The translations under genes were made by a program, and so were the position numbers. A DNA stretch of 64,000 nt, taken from contig NZ_JACXAE010000110.1 in NCBI RefSeq assembly GCF_014698965.1, positions 248,001 through 312,000 of the forward strand, written 5' to 3'. The notes below the pieces were generated by a model. The model did no database searches, had not been told where the DNA came from, and saw only the letters and a list, made by a program, of their open reading frames with translations. Below are positions 34,903 to 43,977 of this stretch, one piece after another (the first letter of the stretch is position 1; each line of letters starts with the position of its first letter). Origin of the DNA: Iningainema tapete BLCC-T55 (GTDB lineage: Bacteria; Cyanobacteriota; Cyanobacteriia; Cyanobacteriales; Nostocaceae).

Positions 34903-36027
34903 TTAGCTATTAACAGTTGATTTGATATAATTTAAGTCAATATTAAATTTAGATGCGATCGCCTCCAGAATTTGTTGTTCAGTAGAGCTAACTTCATGAT
35001 TTAATTGAGCAATGCGATAACACTGAGCTAACAAGGGTACAGCAAAATCACGGTTAAGTTGGTTTATCAGTGTATCTAAAGGCTGGGGTGAATGGATATT
35101 TGCTGCGATCGCATCCATTGAAGAAGAACTAAGATTGAGTGGTTGTATATCTGGTAAAATCTCTGCCCAAGTCTTGTTTGGGTTGCTAGCCACAATCAGA
35201 TGAACTAAAATTTGATCCATCACCGCTGCTTGAGCGATCGCACTTTCAAGATAATTCTCACTTTGTGCCTTTAACTGAGAAATTGTTTCTTGAGAAGTCA
35301 ACGACTTTGATGCATCTAGCTTGGTTTCATAAAATCGACAAGCTGCATAACCTAAAGAATAAATCATTGTCGCATTAGAGCTAGCACCAATTACCGCACC
35401 AGCAAAAGGAATATTGCGCAACAAACCCAAACCTGCGGCTTTTAATAGACGCCCACCACCCAACGCCAAACCAAAAATTGCCAAAACCTCACCTTTACGA
35501 GCAGGATCGTTTAAATCTAAACCATAGAGAGCGGCAATTTGATAAACCATTTGTGATTGTAATTCTGTCGTCGCTGCTAAATCAACTGCCAATAGAGCAA
35601 CTGCTGCTCCTGGGAGAATACTTGTTGCCAACCCAATCCCACCAGCTTTGACAGCTTTTTCCATCATGATGCGGTGAGCCATCTGGTTGGGTGATTCATT
35701 GGGATGCTCTTGCTTGAGCTTGGTTACTGCTGCTTGAGCTTGTTCTAAATTTACATTACTAGCAGCACCAACCAACCATTTGAGATTCAGCACGCCTGCT
35801 AACTTGCGAATTAGCCAGTTATTACCAAGGCGATTTGCTAAAATTCCTGCACTGCGAGTAGCTTGCTCAATCAAATTGTGTGTGTTTTTTACCGCTGCAA
35901 TTCTGGCTTCATCGGCTGAAATTACTACGTTCTTCCCAGTTTCCCAAGCGGATGTGAAAAAAGATGGTTGTGCAGCTTTCGATGGTTTCTTGGTTGAATC
36001 AACAGGTTTTTCGGTTGTTTTATTCAT
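34903..36027 (-). CDS. EcsC-like membrane-associated protein
   Basis: From ATG 36027 the product has 374 residues. The middle is Ala/Gly-rich and hydrophobic (GGIGLATSILPGAAVALLAV, AIFGLALGGGRLLKAAGLGL), as in EcsC-family proteins, and is followed by a helical tail (LLAQCYRIAQLNHEVSSTEQ) that resembles TerB-like segments. Function is not established; membrane association is inferred. GTG 36039 could add four residues. Confidence 0.62.
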   Translation of the reverse strand: MNKTTEKPVDSTKKPSKAAQPSFFTSAWETGKNVVISADEARIAAVKNTHNLIEQATRSAGILANRLGNNWLIRKLAGVLNLKWLVGAASNVNLEQAQAAVTKLKQEHPNESPNQMAHRIMMEKAVKAGGIGLATSILPGAAVALLAVDLAATTELQSQMVYQIAALYGLDLNDPARKGEVLAIFGLALGGGRLLKAAGLGLLRNIPFAGAVIGASSNATMIYSLGYAACRFYETKLDASKSLTSQETISQLKAQSENYLESAIAQAAVMDQILVHLIVASNPNKTWAEILPDIQPLNLSSSSMDAIAANIHSPQPLDTLINQLNRDFAVPLLAQCYRIAQLNHEVSSTEQQILEAIASKFNIDLNYIKSTVNS

Positions 36028-36230
36028 TTTTTGCACCACTACGACAAGTCAATAATTTGGTTGTAGCGTGAGTGCGATCGCATTTACCTCTCCCGATAAG
36101 CACAATTCTCTGTGTTGTAAGGACAAATAGCTGTCTTTCTGCAAAGCTGGTATGTTCTATATCTGTTGAGGAAACTGTTAATGGTAGTGGATTCCACTAT
36201 AATTTATCTCATACTAATAAATTTGGGATA

Positions 36231-36450
36231 ATGACTTTTGAAGAGCAGTATTTAGACGTTCTACAAAATATCAAATTTGCGAGAGGTATCAGATGAAGTC
36301 GAGCAATTACCGAATATGGATATGACACCAAAAACCTTGTCGGAAATGGTGCATTGCCTAAAACGGATTCAGTCTTCAGTCAAGCTGTGGACGAAAAAAG
36401 GCGGGCGGCAAGGATATCTAAATTTTGTCGCTCAGTTTTTTAAATCCTAA
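36231..36450 (+). pseudogene. Remnant of a conserved cyanobacterial protein (start and end only)
   Basis: ATG 36231 encodes MTFEEQYLDVLQNIKFA, then the frame breaks. In the next frame VSDEVEQLPNMDMTPKTLSE and VKLWTKKGGRQGYLNFVAQF run to a TAA at 36450. Both pieces belong to a family I remember at about 150-170 residues with these two ends, so the middle is deleted and a frameshift added. Confidence 0.65.
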
Positions 36451-36545
36451 CGGTGCTGCTGACTACAAACACAATTTACCAGGAGAAGCTGAGTTAGCGT
36501 CTCCTTTATCTTAACTTCTGACTCCTGTCTACTGACTCCTATTCC

Positions 36546-37202
36546 TTAAGCAACATTAGCAAATAACTCTCCAAAGCTTTTAGCGGGTGCGTCTGCGTTG
36601 GCAACAATTTCGACAATTTTATTACGTGATGCTGGTTCAAACAAAGCTTCTACACAAACTTGAGCAACTTTTTGCCGAGGAATGCTGCCCTCAGATAATC
36701 TATCTGCACCTTGCATGACGATCTTATCGGTGTTGTCTTCATTCTTTAAACCACCAGGGCGTACAATCGTGTAAGTAAGACCGCTTTTCATTATGTACTC
36801 TTCAGCTTGCTTTTTCCACACCAGAATCAGCCAAAACAAATTCAGGGGATGGAAAAACTGGGAAGTACACAAGGAACTAACAAAGACAAAATGCTCTATT
36901 CCTTTAGCCTTGGCAGCATCAACCAAGTTTTTCGTACCTTCATAATCTACTTTATAAGGTCCTGTGGGGTCAAAGCTCGGCTTTGCTCCTGTAGCACACA
37001 GTAGTACCGTGCAATCTGTGATAAAATTTAGGGTTTGTGGGTTTAAAACATCACCCTCTACCAACTCCACGCCATTGGGTAAAATACCTCTAGCCTTTTC
37101 CACATCCCGCACTAAGGCACGAACGGGAATATTTCTCACTGTAAGTTCTTGGACGATTCGACGCCCTGTTTCGCCTGTTGCCCCTGCTACAAATGCTTTC
37201 AT
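36546..37202 (-). CDS. NmrA/atypical SDR NAD(P)-binding protein
   Basis: The 218-residue protein has the nucleotide motif GATGETGRR at residues 7-15, VEGDVLNPQT, HFVFVSSL and YTIVRPGGL, typical of atypical short-chain dehydrogenases related to Tic62/NmrA. It lacks a canonical YxxxK dyad, so it may be a regulatory NADP-binding protein rather than an oxidoreductase. Divergent from the DUF1997 gene. Confidence 0.88.
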   Translation of the reverse strand: MKAFVAGATGETGRRIVQELTVRNIPVRALVRDVEKARGILPNGVELVEGDVLNPQTLNFITDCTVLLCATGAKPSFDPTGPYKVDYEGTKNLVDAAKAKGIEHFVFVSSLCTSQFFHPLNLFWLILVWKKQAEEYIMKSGLTYTIVRPGGLKNEDNTDKIVMQGADRLSEGSIPRQKVAQVCVEALFEPASRNKIVEIVANADAPAKSFGELFANVA

Positions 37203-37384
37203 GTTATACGCTATCCTGGGAAACTAGTATCTTTGTTTTTTATTCTCTATTGTATAGATTAGATGAATTTTATGACAGATTATTGAGGTTTCAGTCAAAA
37301 TGGTTCAAGAGTGCGCAATGTCGCACCAATGATGGGAATCATTAATTTAGGTAAACGCTCAAAGAATCACGTTTGAACGCATTT

Positions 37385-38017
37385 ATGCTTTCCAAAAACC
37401 ACGAGTACCAATCCTTGGAAACAAAAGCTGTTTTTTCCTCTGCGTCTAATCCGGAAGAGATAGCCATAGAAACATTGACAGCAACCAAGTTTCACGGCTG
37501 TTATAGCGACTTTATGGAAATGTACGCCTCTTCTAGCACTGTTGCTGAGTATCTCAATAGTCACTCTTCATGGTTTTCCCGTTGTGCTGAACCAATGAAG
37601 GTTGAACAGTTGGGGGAAAATGGCTATGCTTTAACCATCGGTCGCTTTGGTTCTTTTGGTTATGAGGTAGAGCCAAAAGTGGGTTTGGAACTTTTACCTC
37701 CACAAGAAAACGTTTACCGCATTCGTACTATCCCTGTTCCGGGTTATCAACCCCCCGGTTATGATGTAGACTATCACTCGTCTTTACGGTTAGTAGAACA
37801 GTCTGATGTTACTCGTGTAGAATGGGAATTGGATCTGACTGTTTATGTTCATTTTCCTAAGTTTATTCAGCGGTTATCCAAATCTTTGATTCAATCTACT
37901 GGCGATCGCTTACTCAATCAAATTGTGCGTCAAGTGTCTCGTCGTTTAACTCGCAAAGTTCAAGAAGATTTTCATCAGTCTCAAGGTATAGATTTTAATC
38001 ATTATCAGAAAAAATAA
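37385..38017 (+). CDS. DUF1997 protein
   Basis: The 210-residue protein has MEMYASSSTVAEYLNSHSSW, FSRCAEPMKVEQLGENGY and IPVPGYQPPGYDVDYHSSL, characteristic of DUF1997, found in cyanobacteria and plastids. ATG 37385 is used; a TTG at 37373 is in frame. No known activity; the fold is probably START-like. Confidence 0.82.
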   Translation: MLSKNHEYQSLETKAVFSSASNPEEIAIETLTATKFHGCYSDFMEMYASSSTVAEYLNSHSSWFSRCAEPMKVEQLGENGYALTIGRFGSFGYEVEPKVGLELLPPQENVYRIRTIPVPGYQPPGYDVDYHSSLRLVEQSDVTRVEWELDLTVYVHFPKFIQRLSKSLIQSTGDRLLNQIVRQVSRRLTRKVQEDFHQSQGIDFNHYQKK

Positions 38018-38101
38018 ATACTTACCAATCCTCGTTTATATTTGTGAATCTCTAATTGCCCACAAATCCGGTTTTTGGGATCATAACCTTCACCAAAATC
38101 C

Positions 38102-38208
38102 GACACCCTTCTAGGGTGTCGCTATAGGAACAAAGGCTGCCGTAGCTGTGCCTATGAAAGTTTCTTCAGCCCACGTAGGTGTAGTTCCTGGCTTATAGCC
38201 TTTGTTCC
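38102..38208. repeat. Complex inverted-repeat element between DUF1997 and DUF4079
   Basis: A tight hairpin (CGACACCCT...AGGGTGTCG, 38102-38122) is followed by a larger stem whose arms GGAACAAAGGCT and AGCCTTTGTTCC lie about 60 bases apart. It could be a small non-autonomous element or a double terminator for the two convergent genes. Confidence 0.55.
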
Positions 38209-38233
38209 GTGGGCGTTTTAGAAAATTGACTAC

Positions 38234-38704
38234 CTATGCTTGGCTAAGAATTCTTTGGACAATTTCCACACCAGTGAGTGCTTGCCAAAGGAAAAGTCCC
38301 AAAAGAACGAAGTTTAATAAGATATGAGAAAGTCTTGCCCAGTTTGCCCCTTTTTGCATAAAAGGAGATAGGGAAGCAGAAATTGCTACTAAACCTGTCA
38401 TACTCAATCCTGCAAGCAGGTGAGAGCCGACGAATAATTTACCGTTGTTGATGTAGGTGACAGCCATCGCCCCAATGGAGCCAAGCACCATCAAGGCTAA
38501 GATGATCGAACCAATTTGGTAATGTTTGACGTTATACTTACCTTTGATTAGTTCTTTCTTTTCTTCGCCTTGAGCATTTCTAGTTCGTTGTACCTGTAGT
38601 CCTAAATAAGCAGCATAAAAGGAAAGTAGCAATAATGCCCACATCAAGACGGGGTGGAAAAAGTTTAACCAATATTTAACTTCTGGTGATAGTGGCAAAT
38701 TCAT
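38234..38704 (-). CDS. DUF4079 membrane protein
   Basis: The 156-residue protein has four membrane helices and conserved histidines (FFHPVLMWALLLLSFY, KHYQIGSIILALMV, GSHLLAGL, SHILLNFVLLGLFLWQALTG). This is the cytochrome-b561-like layout of DUF4079, a cyanobacterial and plastid family. Heme binding is an inference from the histidine spacing. The start has GGAGAGC upstream. Confidence 0.85.
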   Translation of the reverse strand: MNLPLSPEVKYWLNFFHPVLMWALLLLSFYAAYLGLQVQRTRNAQGEEKKELIKGKYNVKHYQIGSIILALMVLGSIGAMAVTYINNGKLFVGSHLLAGLSMTGLVAISASLSPFMQKGANWARLSHILLNFVLLGLFLWQALTGVEIVQRILSQA

Positions 38705-38823
38705 AAGCTCTCCTCTAGTCTTAAATCTTTATAAAAATTAGCATAACCTTAATTGGGATCGGGAGATGAGAAGATGGGGAATAAGGAGTAGGGGAGTGGG
38801 GGAGTAGGGGAGTGGGGGAGAAA

Positions 38824-40104
38824 ATGAATAAAAATAACGATATATTACTGTTGAAGGCAGCTAAAAGTGGCGATATCAAGCGGGTACAAACACTACTGGC
38901 ATCTGGTGCTAAAGTAGACGTGGTTGACAGTGATGGTACAACAGCGTTAATGTTGGCGGCAAGTTTCGGCTATACCGAAATTGTGCGAAGTCTCCTAGCA
39001 AGTGGTGCAAATATTAACCTGAAGAGAAAACGTTATGGTTTGACGGCTTTGATGTTAGCGGCTAGTGCCAATGAAGTTGATACAGTTAAATTTTTACTAC
39101 AAAGTGGTGCGGATGTCAATGCAACAAATGAAGATGGCAGCACTGCTTTGATGGCAGCAGCTTTAAAAGGTTACGTTGACGTAGTGCGAGTTTTACTAGC
39201 GGCGGGTGCGAATGTAAATATTAAAGATCAAGATGATGACACTGCTTTAAAATTGGCAGTACGCTCCGGACATACCCCTGTAGTGGAAGCATTACTACAA
39301 GCTGGTACAGATGTCAATGTCCAAGATGAAGAAGGCGAAACCATATTGATGGTGGCGGCAGATTTAGGAAATAAAGATGTTGTACAAGCATTGTTGGCAG
39401 CGGGGGTGAAAGTAAGAGCACAAAACCACGATGGGGGAACAGCACTTTCAGCGGCAGCAGCAGCAGGACACAGTGATATAGTAGCTTTACTGGCTGATAG
39501 TATAGATGTAAATACTCAAGATAAAGATGGTGAAACGGCTCTACATCTGGCAGTTGTGGAAGGTTACACCGATGTAGTGTTCGTATTGCTTAGTCGAGGT
39601 GCGGATGTCAACAAAAGAAACAATTTAGGCGATACACCTTTACTAATAGCAGCATTACAAGGACACAGCCAAATAGTTGAAGCACTTTTGCGTAGTGGGG
39701 CAAAAGTTAATGAGAAAAATTTGGGTGAGACACCGTTAACACTAGCAGCTACACAAGGACACATTGAAATAGTAAAGTTGTTGTTAGATGCAGGTGCGCA
39801 TGTCAATACTCAAGGTGATGATGGTAAAACTGCCTTGATTAAAGCAGCAGAACGCAACCACATCAATATAATACAGTTGCTTGTCGCCAAGGGAGCAGAT
39901 GTGAATTGGCAAGATGGGGCAGGAGCAACAGCGTTAATGTGGGCGGCGGCGCGGAGTTACGGTGAAGCGGTGCAATTGTTGGTGAAAGCAGGGGCAGATG
40001 CGAAATTGAAAAACCACGGTGGTTATACAGCTTTGATGTTAGCCGAGTTTAATGGGTATGGGCGGATAGTGCGGATGTTGAAAGCTGTAGGTGCGCAGGA
40101 ATGA
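38824..40104 (+). CDS. Ankyrin-repeat protein
   Basis: From ATG 38824 the product has 426 residues made almost wholly of about twelve ankyrin repeats (for example TALMLAASFGYTEIVRSLLA, GADVNATNEDGSTALMAAAL). It has no signal or membrane segment, so it is probably a cytosolic protein-binding scaffold. Its stop overlaps the cobE/cbiG start in ATGA, so the two are translated together although their roles look unrelated. Just upstream is a tandem GGGGAGTGGGGGAGTA repeat. Confidence 0.92.
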   Translation: MNKNNDILLLKAAKSGDIKRVQTLLASGAKVDVVDSDGTTALMLAASFGYTEIVRSLLASGANINLKRKRYGLTALMLAASANEVDTVKFLLQSGADVNATNEDGSTALMAAALKGYVDVVRVLLAAGANVNIKDQDDDTALKLAVRSGHTPVVEALLQAGTDVNVQDEEGETILMVAADLGNKDVVQALLAAGVKVRAQNHDGGTALSAAAAAGHSDIVALLADSIDVNTQDKDGETALHLAVVEGYTDVVFVLLSRGADVNKRNNLGDTPLLIAALQGHSQIVEALLRSGAKVNEKNLGETPLTLAATQGHIEIVKLLLDAGAHVNTQGDDGKTALIKAAERNHINIIQLLVAKGADVNWQDGAGATALMWAAARSYGEAVQLLVKAGADAKLKNHGGYTALMLAEFNGYGRIVRMLKAVGAQE

Positions 40105-40583
40105 GCGCAATATCTCCACAGTTGTGGGTGGGAATTGGTTGTGTGAGGGGAACTTCACAACAGATAATTGAAATGGCAATTGGGCAAGTGTTTAGAGACA
40201 ATCAACTGCTAGGAAGTGCGATTGCAGGTTTTGCTACCATAGACACCAAGAGGAATGAAGTTGGTTTGGTGCAATTTTGCCAAAGTCGCAATTTGCCTTT
40301 AAAGTTTTTTTCGGCTGATGTTTTGTGCACGGTTTCTGTCCCCAATCCGAACCTAGTTGTGGGAGAATCTGTGGGAACTCCTAGTGTTGCTGAGGCTGCG
40401 GCTTTATGTGCCGTTTCTTTTAGAAACCCGGTTTCTCAGAGAAACCGGGTTTCTGTTGAGGTGAGGTTATTAGTTCCCAAACAAGTTTTTCGTTTCTCGG
40501 CGCAGGGGATGGTAACGGTAGCGGTTGCGCAGTCTTTATTCAATTGCTCTGAGGAAATAGTTAACTATGCTAGAAACAATTGA
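40101..40583 (+). CDS. Cobalamin biosynthesis CobE/CbiG C-terminal-type protein
   Basis: The 160-residue protein has WVGIGCVRGTS, AIAGFATIDTKRNEVGLVQF, VGTPSVAEAAALCAV and VTVAVAQ, the C-terminal CbiG (CobE) domain, which acts in ring contraction during B12 synthesis. Residues about 108-118 (FRNPVSQRNRVS) are encoded by a palindromic repeat inserted in frame between two conserved motifs. The frame stays open, so a working protein is possible. The 3' end overlaps the convergent holin-like gene by 48 bases. Confidence 0.85.
   Translation: MSAISPQLWVGIGCVRGTSQQIIEMAIGQVFRDNQLLGSAIAGFATIDTKRNEVGLVQFCQSRNLPLKFFSADVLCTVSVPNPNLVVGESVGTPSVAEAAALCAVSFRNPVSQRNRVSVEVRLLVPKQVFRFSAQGMVTVAVAQSLFNCSEEIVNYARNN
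40422..40454. repeat. Palindromic repeat inside cobE/cbiG
   Basis: Perfect 15-bp arms (AGAAACCCGGTTTCT / AGAAACCGGGTTTCT) flank a 3-base loop, wholly inside the coding sequence. A relative lies at 47503-47536. Confidence 0.9.
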
Positions 40584-40889
40584 TAGTACAATGGAACCTA
40601 GCAAAGCAGCAGCAAAACCGTTGATTTCAAAACCATAGCCAGGAGTGAGGGCGCTTGCTAGCCAAAGACTCAAAGCGTTGACAACAAATAAAAATAAACC
40701 GAAGGTAAAAAGGGTGATGGGAAATGTTAGAATTGCTAAGATTGGTCGCACTAAGGCGTTGACTAGCCCAATGATAATTGAGGCTAAAAGGGCGACACCT
40801 AAGTTTTTGACGACGAAGCCAGGAACTATGTATCCAGTAATTAGCAATGCGATCGCACTTCCCAACCAAGTTATGATAAAGTGAAGCAT
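40536..40889 (-). CDS. Phage holin family 4-like membrane protein
   Basis: The 117-residue protein has four hydrophobic helices (HFIITWLGSAIALLITGY, LGVALLASIIIGLVNALVRP, ILAILTFPITLFTFGLFL, AALLGSIVLSIVSSIVNYFL). This is the common DUF360/holin-4 superfamily protein of cyanobacterial chromosomes and does not indicate a phage here. ATG 40889 is preferred to upstream in-frame codons because MLHFIITWL is the family start. Confidence 0.85.
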   Translation of the reverse strand: MLHFIITWLGSAIALLITGYIVPGFVVKNLGVALLASIIIGLVNALVRPILAILTFPITLFTFGLFLFVVNALSLWLASALTPGYGFEINGFAAALLGSIVLSIVSSIVNYFLRAIE

Positions 40890-40991
40890 AGAGTTTTTTA
40901 TAAAATTTTGTGGTAATGTAAATTCAACCACAGATTAACACAGATGCACACAGATAATTTATCTAAGTGCATCGGCGATGGTAAATAATTA

Positions 40992-41234
40992 TTAACCAGC
41001 GACGCGGCTAATAATTCCTAATTGGCGATCGACAATATTTTCATCTTCTTCGCCAAAAGACTGGGGGATTGGCACATCAACGTTATCTTCATCATGGCTA
41101 GAATCATTCAAATCTTCGGCGGTATCTGAATAATTGCCACCTACAGAGTTAGTGGCTGCTTCTTCTCCAGGATAACCCATACCAGGGATTGCGGCTGCTG
41201 GGTTATTGATGTTATTCTTATTTTCAGAAGTCAT
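40992..41234 (-). CDS. Small acidic protein, unknown
   Basis: The 80-residue Asn/Glu/Asp-rich protein (MTSENKNNINNPAAAIPGMG, SSHDEDNVDVPIPQSFGEED) is probably disordered. Its leader contains a perfect 10-bp inverted repeat. An open frame extends upstream to 41306, but the extra residues look non-coding. No family recognised. Confidence 0.6.
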   Translation of the reverse strand: MTSENKNNINNPAAAIPGMGYPGEEAATNSVGGNYSDTAEDLNDSSHDEDNVDVPIPQSFGEEDENIVDRQLGIISRVAG

Positions 41235-41255
41235 TTTTTTCCTTGAAATTAAATT

Positions 41256-41281
41256 ACAATCGTTAGTTACATAACGATTGT
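41256..41281 (-). promoter_or_regulatory. Inverted repeat in the leader of the acidic-protein gene
   Basis: ACAATCGTTA-GTTACA-TAACGATTGT lies 22-47 bases upstream of the ATG. It could be an operator or an mRNA leader hairpin. Confidence 0.5.
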
Positions 41282-41361
41282 GTAAATTAACCAGGAGTGA
41301 GTACATCAGTCGCAGGTGATAGAGTTATTTATTTACTGGCAAAATCTGCTCTGGGTTAGAT

Positions 41362-42567
41362 TCAATTCACCCTACCTCGCCGCGAGAGAATATCCCAAGT
41401 AGCCCCACCAACTACACCATCAGCTTCCAAACCATAGCGCCGTTGTAAAGACTTAACTGCCGCCTCAGTTTCTGCACCAAAATCACCGTCGATATCATCT
41501 ATATAACCAAGTCTTTGTAGACGTTGTTGCAACCTGACAACTTCAGAGCCACTCATTCCCACACGCAAAATTGGCAATCCTGCGGAAGTATATTGAACAC
41601 CAGAGGAAGTAGTTGTTCTGGTAGTTGACTGAGTGCGAGCATATGACTGATTGCGATTGGGGTTAGATTGCCGAATCGTTGACTGAGTGCGAGTAACTTG
41701 CGTTCTTGTAGGCGATGATTGTTGTAAGGAAGTTCTTTGTTCCCTAGTTGTATTTGGTTTTGCCGGTCTTGGTTCGTTTCTGGGATTAACTCTAGTAGTA
41801 TTAGTGGTAGTTCGTGTTGTCGTTTTTGGCTGGTTGTTAGAGTTAGTAACTCTAGTAGTGGTTCGTGTTGTTGGTCTTGGTTCGTTGGAATTAGTAACTC
41901 TAGTAGTATTAGTGGTAGTTTGTGTTGCTGTTGATTCGTTGTCGGAATCAACTACTCTAGTAGTGGTAGTTTGTGTTGCTGTTGACTCGTCGTCGGAATT
42001 ATTAACCTGGGTGGTAGTGTTAGTTTCTGTTGGCACAGGAAAATTTCTGGCTCTCGTAGATGATTCTGTTGATGCTACGATGGGATCATTCGGGAAAAGT
42101 CCTTGCCAAGTACTAGCATCAACGATGCCATCTGGTTTCAAGCCAATTGATTGTTTAAACTGGGAAACAGCGCTAGCAGTTGCATTATTATAGAAACCAT
42201 CCACTGTACCTTTGTAAAAGCCTAAGAGTTTCAAAGCTGCTTGAAGTTCCGATACTGATTCTCCCTTACTACCTGCTTTGAGGTTTGGGCGGTTGATGTT
42301 TCCCATCGTCGTTACTTGGGCTGTGGCTTGTGGTGCTAGCATTGATACTACGCCAAAACCAAGAACTAGAGGCGCACAAAAGCCAACGAAGGCAGAGGGC
42401 AGGAGGCAGAAGGCAGAAGCAATTTTGCTTTGCCCTTTATTCCTTGCTCCATCTGGGTTTAATACCCCCACCAAATTTTTGAAATTAATTAGTCGAAGTT
42501 CTAAACTCCTCCTATTTGTCTCTTCTGCCATCTGCCATCTGCCTTCTGCCTTTGTTGTGCCTTTCAT
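41362..42567 (-). CDS. Exported peptidoglycan-binding protein with two PG_binding_1 domains
   Basis: The 401-residue protein has an unusual N-terminal 55 residues, then a signal-like helix (FCAPLVLGFGVVSMLAPQAT, cleavage after AQ). A PG_binding_1 domain follows (GSKGESVSELQAALKLLGFY), then a 170-residue T/R/N-rich low-complexity linker of repeats such as RTTTRVTNSNN, and a second PG_binding_1 domain at the C-terminus (GSEVVRLQQRLQRLGYIDD). The first residues (GTTKAEGRWQMAEE) are translated from heptamer repeats. It probably binds cell-wall glycan. ATG 42567 has GGGGAG upstream. Confidence 0.82.
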   Translation of the reverse strand: MKGTTKAEGRWQMAEETNRRSLELRLINFKNLVGVLNPDGARNKGQSKIASAFCLLPSAFVGFCAPLVLGFGVVSMLAPQATAQVTTMGNINRPNLKAGSKGESVSELQAALKLLGFYKGTVDGFYNNATASAVSQFKQSIGLKPDGIVDASTWQGLFPNDPIVASTESSTRARNFPVPTETNTTTQVNNSDDESTATQTTTTRVVDSDNESTATQTTTNTTRVTNSNEPRPTTRTTTRVTNSNNQPKTTTRTTTNTTRVNPRNEPRPAKPNTTREQRTSLQQSSPTRTQVTRTQSTIRQSNPNRNQSYARTQSTTRTTTSSGVQYTSAGLPILRVGMSGSEVVRLQQRLQRLGYIDDIDGDFGAETEAAVKSLQRRYGLEADGVVGGATWDILSRRGRVN

Positions 42568-42655
42568 GGATTTAGCTCCCCCCGGTATCATGCTAATACT
42601 ACAGCCACTGTTGTCCAGTAAACAAAGTAAAAATTTCTGAAAACTCGGCTACTTT

Positions 42656-43924
42656 TCACGCATTGTTAATTGCTTCTTCTTGACCGACTAAGGACACATA
42701 AGGTTCCCGTAAATACCGACAAGCTACGTCTATTGTATCACTAGCACTGACAGCCGCGATCGCCTGTTGAAATTGGCTATCAAAATCAATTCCCAATCCC
42801 AAAATTTCATACCACCCATAAACTTGAGCAATTTGCGCGTTGGTTTGTTTACCTAGTGCATATTGTCCGAGTATTTTGTTCTTAGCAGCAGTAAGGGCGC
42901 TTTCTTCTAATTGAGTAGTAGATAACAAATCTACTTCGGCTTTTAATCCCGAAAGTGCTACTTTGGTGTTTTCTGGTGCTGTACCCATGTAAACTACAAA
43001 TGATGCTGGGTACAATCTTGTGGGGTAAAATGCAGATACTTCGTATGCTAAGCCACGTTTTTCGCGCAATTCCACAAACAAGCGGCTGGAAAGTCCATTT
43101 CCCAAGTATGTAGACAGCAATTTCAGTGCAGCGTAGTCAGGAGAATCTACTGATGTGCCGAGATAACCCAACATCAAGATTGATTGTTGTGTTTGTTGCG
43201 GGGTAAGACTACGCTGCGGTTCTACTTTGATTGCTGGTAAATTTAATGTGGGCAATGGTTGGTTATTAGGAGCAAGCCAATCACCAAAAACTTTTTCTAT
43301 CCATACGATTGCCTCTGCTGGTGTTACTCTGCCTGCAATACTAATCACCATATTATCTGGACGAAAATAGGTTTGATGATAATTTACCAAATCTGCTTGA
43401 GTAATGCGGCTCATCGTTGTTTCATCTCCCAAAGCCGATAGCCCATAGGGATGGTTTTGGTACATCATCTGTCGCAGTTGCTCGAAAGCGACGGAGAAGG
43501 GCTGCTCTTTTTGTGAGCGAATGTCTTGGAGGGCGATTTTGCGCTCTAATTCTACTTCTGTTTCTGGGAAAGTTGGCGAGCGCAAAATTTGTCCTGCCAA
43601 TGTTAAAATTTCCGCAAAATCTGCCGTTACCGTTTTCAAAGACAATAAAAAGTAGTCAGCTGCAGTATCTGCACTCAAAGAAGCACCTTGTGACTCGATG
43701 CGCTCGGCTATTTCAAAACTGGAGAGGTTAGCGCATCCTTTGGCGATGGTTGTTGATAGTAAATGCGCTAACCCTGCTTGCTCATATGTTTCATAACAAC
43801 TTCCCGCCCTGAGAAAAATTCTTGCTGCAATAATATCTGCCGCCGGATTTTCTGCCACCAGCACCACAATGCCATTATTTAACACAGTGCGATGGATTGT
43901 TGATTTAGCGAGCGAAGTTGTCAT
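42656..43924 (-). CDS. M16-family peptidase subunit lacking the zinc motif
   Basis: The 422-residue member of the pitrilysin/MPP family carries AHLLSTTIAKG where the active partner has AHFLEHMIFKG, so the HxxEH zinc site is lost. NHPYGLSALGDETTMSRITQ and RGLAYEVSAFY are conserved. In this family an inactive subunit pairs with an active one to process peptides; the active gene lies 53 bases upstream. An in-frame TTG at 43960 lies in heptamer repeat DNA, so ATG 43924 is preferred. Confidence 0.88.
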   Translation of the reverse strand: MTTSLAKSTIHRTVLNNGIVVLVAENPAADIIAARIFLRAGSCYETYEQAGLAHLLSTTIAKGCANLSSFEIAERIESQGASLSADTAADYFLLSLKTVTADFAEILTLAGQILRSPTFPETEVELERKIALQDIRSQKEQPFSVAFEQLRQMMYQNHPYGLSALGDETTMSRITQADLVNYHQTYFRPDNMVISIAGRVTPAEAIVWIEKVFGDWLAPNNQPLPTLNLPAIKVEPQRSLTPQQTQQSILMLGYLGTSVDSPDYAALKLLSTYLGNGLSSRLFVELREKRGLAYEVSAFYPTRLYPASFVVYMGTAPENTKVALSGLKAEVDLLSTTQLEESALTAAKNKILGQYALGKQTNAQIAQVYGWYEILGLGIDFDSQFQQAIAAVSASDTIDVACRYLREPYVSLVGQEEAINNA

Positions 43925-43977
43925 GTTTTGGTTATTGGTTGTTGGTTGGGGAATTGTCAACTGTTAACTGTCAACTG

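Noticed and set aside
40536-40889. Prophage, suggested by the holin-like protein
   Set aside because: This holin-4 family is a chromosomal membrane protein in cyanobacteria, and there are no phage structural genes nearby.
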